The notes under the pieces were generated by a model. It saw only the letters and a program-made list of their open reading frames with translations, did not search any database and was not told the DNA's origin. The translations under genes and the position numbers were made by a program. Positions 4,996 through 6,935 of a stretch of 6,935 bases of DNA are shown here, piece after piece (within the stretch, counting starts at the first letter, position 1; every line of letters begins with the position of its first letter). The stretch covers positions 1 through 6,935 of the forward strand of contig CALISV010000358.1 in assembly GCA_938041615.1 (NCBI GenBank), read 5' to 3'. Origin of the DNA: an uncultured Campylobacter sp. GTDB lineage: Bacteria; Campylobacterota; Campylobacteria; Campylobacterales; Campylobacteraceae.

Positions 4996-5515
4996 TTTTG
5001 ACTCCCTTTCGCCCAGTGGCAAAGCTCTGCCAGAGTATGAGTACGACTCCGACGTCGATCATAACGTCAGCGAGGTTAAATATCGCAAACTCAAACCACT
5101 TATGCCAGTAGACGTAGTCCACGACACCGCCGTGAACGAAGCGGTCGAGCAAATTTGAACTGCCTGCACCCAGGATTATACCCGCTCCCAGGGCGTGCTC
5201 CTCTAAAATTTCCTTTTTTTCGCCGTTTGCGCTCAAATTTGACTCTGTTTGAGCCGCAGCCCGCGCGTCAAATTTGCGCTTTAGTCGCCAAAGCAGATAG
5301 CCGCAAACGCCCGCGATCAGCGCTAGCTGGATAAATTTTAGCCATTCTCCAAGAAACGCAAACATCGAAAACGCCACGCCTCGGTTGTAAGCAAGCACGA
5401 GCGAAAAGTACTCGCCCTGCCACGAAAAACCGCCCAAAAATATCTGCTTGACCGCCTGATCGAGTGCAAAAATAGCGAAAAACGCCGCGAAAAAAACGCC
5501 TAAAATTTTAGCCAT
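4985..5515 (-). CDS. lspA: Lipoprotein signal peptidase (signal peptidase II)
   Basis: An inner-membrane aspartyl protease that cleaves the signal peptide of diacylated prolipoproteins just before the lipid-bearing cysteine. Four hydrophobic helices are visible (about 4-20, 60-77, 106-120, 142-163). Signature blocks are D19 in the first helix, YNRGVAFS (43-50), [18 protein letters not shown] (118-135) with catalytic D124, and [11 protein letters not shown] (146-156) with the second catalytic D150. At 176 residues it is longer than most; the excess is a polar segment of about 24 residues (83-106, [18 protein letters not shown] and following) between helices two and three, on the cytoplasmic side by usual topology. 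The ATG lies inside the end of glmM (8-base overlap, ATGGCTAA) with no strong Shine-Dalgarno site, so translation is probably coupled. Confidence 0.95.
   Translation of the reverse strand: MAKILGVFFAAFFAIFALDQAVKQIFLGGFSWQGEYFSLVLAYNRGVAFSMFAFLGEWLKFIQLALIAGVCGYLLWRLKRKFDARAAAQTESNLSANGEKKEILEEHALGAGIILGAGSSNLLDRFVHGGVVDYVYWHKWFEFAIFNLADVMIDVGVVLILWQSFATGRKGVKNGR
5002..5006 (-). promoter_or_regulatory. Shine-Dalgarno site of the TM2 gene inside lspA
   Basis: GGGAG on the minus strand, six bases before ATG 4993-4995 and within the last codons of lspA. It decides the TM2 start and shows coupled translation. Confidence 0.65.
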
Positions 5516-6851
5516 TTAGCGCTTTTACGAAAAATTTCTCGACCTCGTCCATGCGGGTTTTTAGCGCGTCGGCACACTTGCCTTCGAGTAAAAGTCTGAT
5601 GAGATTTTCTGTGCCCGAGTAGCGAAATAGCGAGCGGATGCCCTCTTTTGCGAGGCTTGCTTCAAGCTCTTTTAGCCCTGCAATGCTTTCAAGCGGCTTT
5701 TTCTCTGTTATCTTTAAATTTAGCAAAATTTGCGGATACGGTTTTATTTCGCTTAAAATTTCGCTCGCTTTTTTGCCTTTTTTTAGCACTAATGCCGCAA
5801 ACTGCAGCGCCGCCACGAGCCCGTCGCCCGTTTTTGCGTAGTCGCTAAAGATGATGTGACCGCTCTGCTCGCCGCCAAAATTCGTGCCGTTTTCTTTCAT
5901 CTTTTCAAGCACGTATTTGTCGCCGACGTTTGCGCGCAGGAGCTTGATTTTGTGGGATTTTAGGTAGTCTTCGAGCGCCGCGTTGCTCATCACGGTAGCC
6001 ACGACCGCGCCGCCTTTTAGGGCTTTGTTTTCTTGCAAAAATGCCGCCATGACGCCTAGCAAACTATCGCCGTTTGCCACCTCGCCGCATTCATCGACAA
6101 CCACGAGCCTGTCGGCGTCGCCGTCAAGTGCAAAGCCTAAATCAGCCCGTAATCGCACGACCTCGGAGGCTAAATTTTGCGGATAGAGCGCGCCGCAGTT
6201 TAGGTTTATGTTGCTGCCGTTTGGCTCGTCGTTTATGACGATGGTTTCAGCTCCTAGCTCGCTAAATATAGTCGGAGCGACCTTGTACGCTGCGCCGTTT
6301 GCGACGTCTAAAACCACGCGCAGTCCGTGTAGGCTGAGGTTTTTAGGAAATGAGTTTTTGATCTGCACGATATAGCGGCCGATGACGTCGTCGATGCGCT
6401 TTGCGGCGCCGATTTCTAGCATTTGCTTTTGCGATCTTTCTATAAGCGCGTCGTCAAAATAAATCTTTTCTATCTGCGCTTCGGCCTCTTCGCTCAGTTT
6501 ATTGCCTTCGCTGTCAAAAAATTTGATACCGTTGTCGTAGTACGGGTTGTGCGAGGCGCTGATCATGATGCCCGCGTCGCAGCGCATATCCTCGGTCAAA
6601 AACGCGATCGCAGGAGTAGGCATCGGGCCGATCTGGCGGACGTTGTAGCCCACGGCCGTGAGTCCCGCGACGATGGCGGTCTCGATCATATAGCCGCTTC
6701 TGCGCGTGTCTTTGCCTAGCAAAATGGTGTTCGTGTGCGATGCAAACTGCCTAAAATATATCCCCGCAGCCATAGCAAGTCGCATGGACGTTGCGGCAGA
6801 GAGTTTTTCGCCTGCTTTGCCGCGAACGCCGTCGGTGCCGAATAGTTTCAT
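5508..6851 (-). CDS. glmM: Phosphoglucosamine mutase
   Basis: Converts glucosamine-6-phosphate to glucosamine-1-phosphate, the cytoplasmic step feeding UDP-GlcNAc for peptidoglycan and LPS. The 447-residue protein has the full family order: N-terminal [10 protein letters not shown] (2-11), the active-site loop [13 protein letters not shown] (96-108) with phosphoserine S100, the metal loop DGDADR (243-248), the sugar-binding GGEQSGH (about 326-332), and the phosphate-binding [15 protein letters not shown] near 410-424. The last motif is RPSGTEP in most bacteria; RYSGTEN appears to be the epsilonproteobacterial form. The ATG at 6849-6851 has AAGGAG (6857-6862) five bases upstream. Its end overlaps lspA by 8 bases, making it the head gene of a glmM-lspA-TM2 operon, perhaps preceded by the partial gene at the right edge. 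Confidence 0.97.
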   Translation of the reverse strand: MKLFGTDGVRGKAGEKLSAATSMRLAMAAGIYFRQFASHTNTILLGKDTRRSGYMIETAIVAGLTAVGYNVRQIGPMPTPAIAFLTEDMRCDAGIMISASHNPYYDNGIKFFDSEGNKLSEEAEAQIEKIYFDDALIERSQKQMLEIGAAKRIDDVIGRYIVQIKNSFPKNLSLHGLRVVLDVANGAAYKVAPTIFSELGAETIVINDEPNGSNINLNCGALYPQNLASEVVRLRADLGFALDGDADRLVVVDECGEVANGDSLLGVMAAFLQENKALKGGAVVATVMSNAALEDYLKSHKIKLLRANVGDKYVLEKMKENGTNFGGEQSGHIIFSDYAKTGDGLVAALQFAALVLKKGKKASEILSEIKPYPQILLNLKITEKKPLESIAGLKELEASLAKEGIRSLFRYSGTENLIRLLLEGKCADALKTRMDEVEKFFVKALNG

Positions 6852-6869
6852 TATCTCTCCTTTTATGGC

Positions 6870-6935
6870 TTATATCGGCTTGTCTTTTGAGCGTCTTTGA
6901 ATGAGTTTAAAATTTTCGCCCTGCGGCAGACTACC
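6870..6935 (-). CDS. C-terminal end of an unidentified gene upstream of glmM (partial)
   Basis: On the minus strand the frame from 6935 reads GSLPQGENFKLIQRRSKDKP, then I and a TAA at 6870-6872, 18 bases before the glmM ATG. The composition looks like a real protein end, basic and polar, but only 21 codons are visible and I do not recognise the family. A second frame, starting at 6934 and ending with TAA at 6863-6865, is also open; it reads less like a protein. If real, this gene would be co-transcribed with glmM. Confidence 0.45.
   Translation of the reverse strand, partial: GSLPQGENFKLIQRRSKDKPI
6876..6888 (-). repeat. 13-base word in the glmM leader, shared with hemJ
   Basis: AAAAGACAAGCCG on the minus strand, identical to 4322-4334, followed after one base by TATAAG. 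If the partial gene at the right edge is real, these bases also encode its final KDKP, which weakens the promoter reading. Confidence 0.4.

Noticed and set aside
5020..5022. TTG as the start of the TM2 gene
   Set aside because: It has no ribosome binding site, while the ATG at 4993-4995 has GGGAG at good spacing and begins right before the first membrane helix.
6423..6719. 98-codon plus-strand frame within glmM
   Set aside because: It is antisense to a complete, highly conserved glmM frame.
1..6935. CRISPR array, tRNA, rRNA or insertion sequence
   Set aside because: No regularly spaced direct repeats, cloverleaf with CCA-like end, ribosomal sequence or transposase frame was seen; small or unusual RNAs cannot be excluded without a search.

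Overview
The window looks like a chromosomal segment of a Campylobacter (epsilonproteobacterial) genome. The protein sequences (GlmM, LspA, HemJ and the small XRE regulator) have the feel of that group, intergenic DNA is full of the AAATTTG-type words common there, and the base composition is higher in GC than C. jejuni (judged by eye, not calculated). That would fit the oral, C. showae/C. rectus/C. curvus-like side of the genus. The species assignment is inference.

Layout. (1) Bases 2-640, plus strand: the C-terminal half of a PLP-dependent trans-sulfuration enzyme, followed by a good hairpin terminator at 675-706. (2) Bases 766-3336, minus strand: a compact tellurium-resistance-type (ter) stress operon, read from right to left as terD, a second TerD-family gene of TerX/TerZ type, a small exported four-cysteine protein, and terC. 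The first three are intact and tightly coupled. terC carries an in-frame TAA at codon 37, so as read here it is a pseudogene or a gene with a point nonsense mutation. (3) Bases 3337-3432: a divergent control region with two near-identical copies of a palindrome centred on CCTATAGG, one in front of terD and one covering the ribosome binding site of the divergent gene. (4) Bases 3433-3687, plus strand: an 84-residue XRE-type helix-turn-helix protein, the obvious candidate to bind those palindromes and control both itself and the ter operon. (5) Bases 3688-3864: convergent intergenic DNA with a long stem-loop, probably a terminator, and a second hairpin. (6) Bases 3865-6851, minus strand: housekeeping genes read right to left as glmM, lspA, a TM2-SHOCT membrane protein, then after a 333-base gene-free gap hemJ. 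glmM, lspA and the TM2 gene overlap end to start and are surely co-transcribed. (7) Bases 6870-6935: the probable last 21 codons of another minus-strand gene upstream of glmM.

How it works together. The ter cassette is a self-contained module: regulator, paired operators, two cytoplasmic calcium-binding-type TerD proteins, a periplasmic or secreted partner, and the integral membrane TerC. The housekeeping block links cell-envelope synthesis (GlmM makes glucosamine-1-phosphate for peptidoglycan and LPS; LspA matures lipoproteins) to haem synthesis (HemJ). The most interesting items are the twin operator arrangement, the terC nonsense codon, the unrecognised small Cys protein inside the ter operon, and a highly structured 146-base element in the gap upstream of hemJ.
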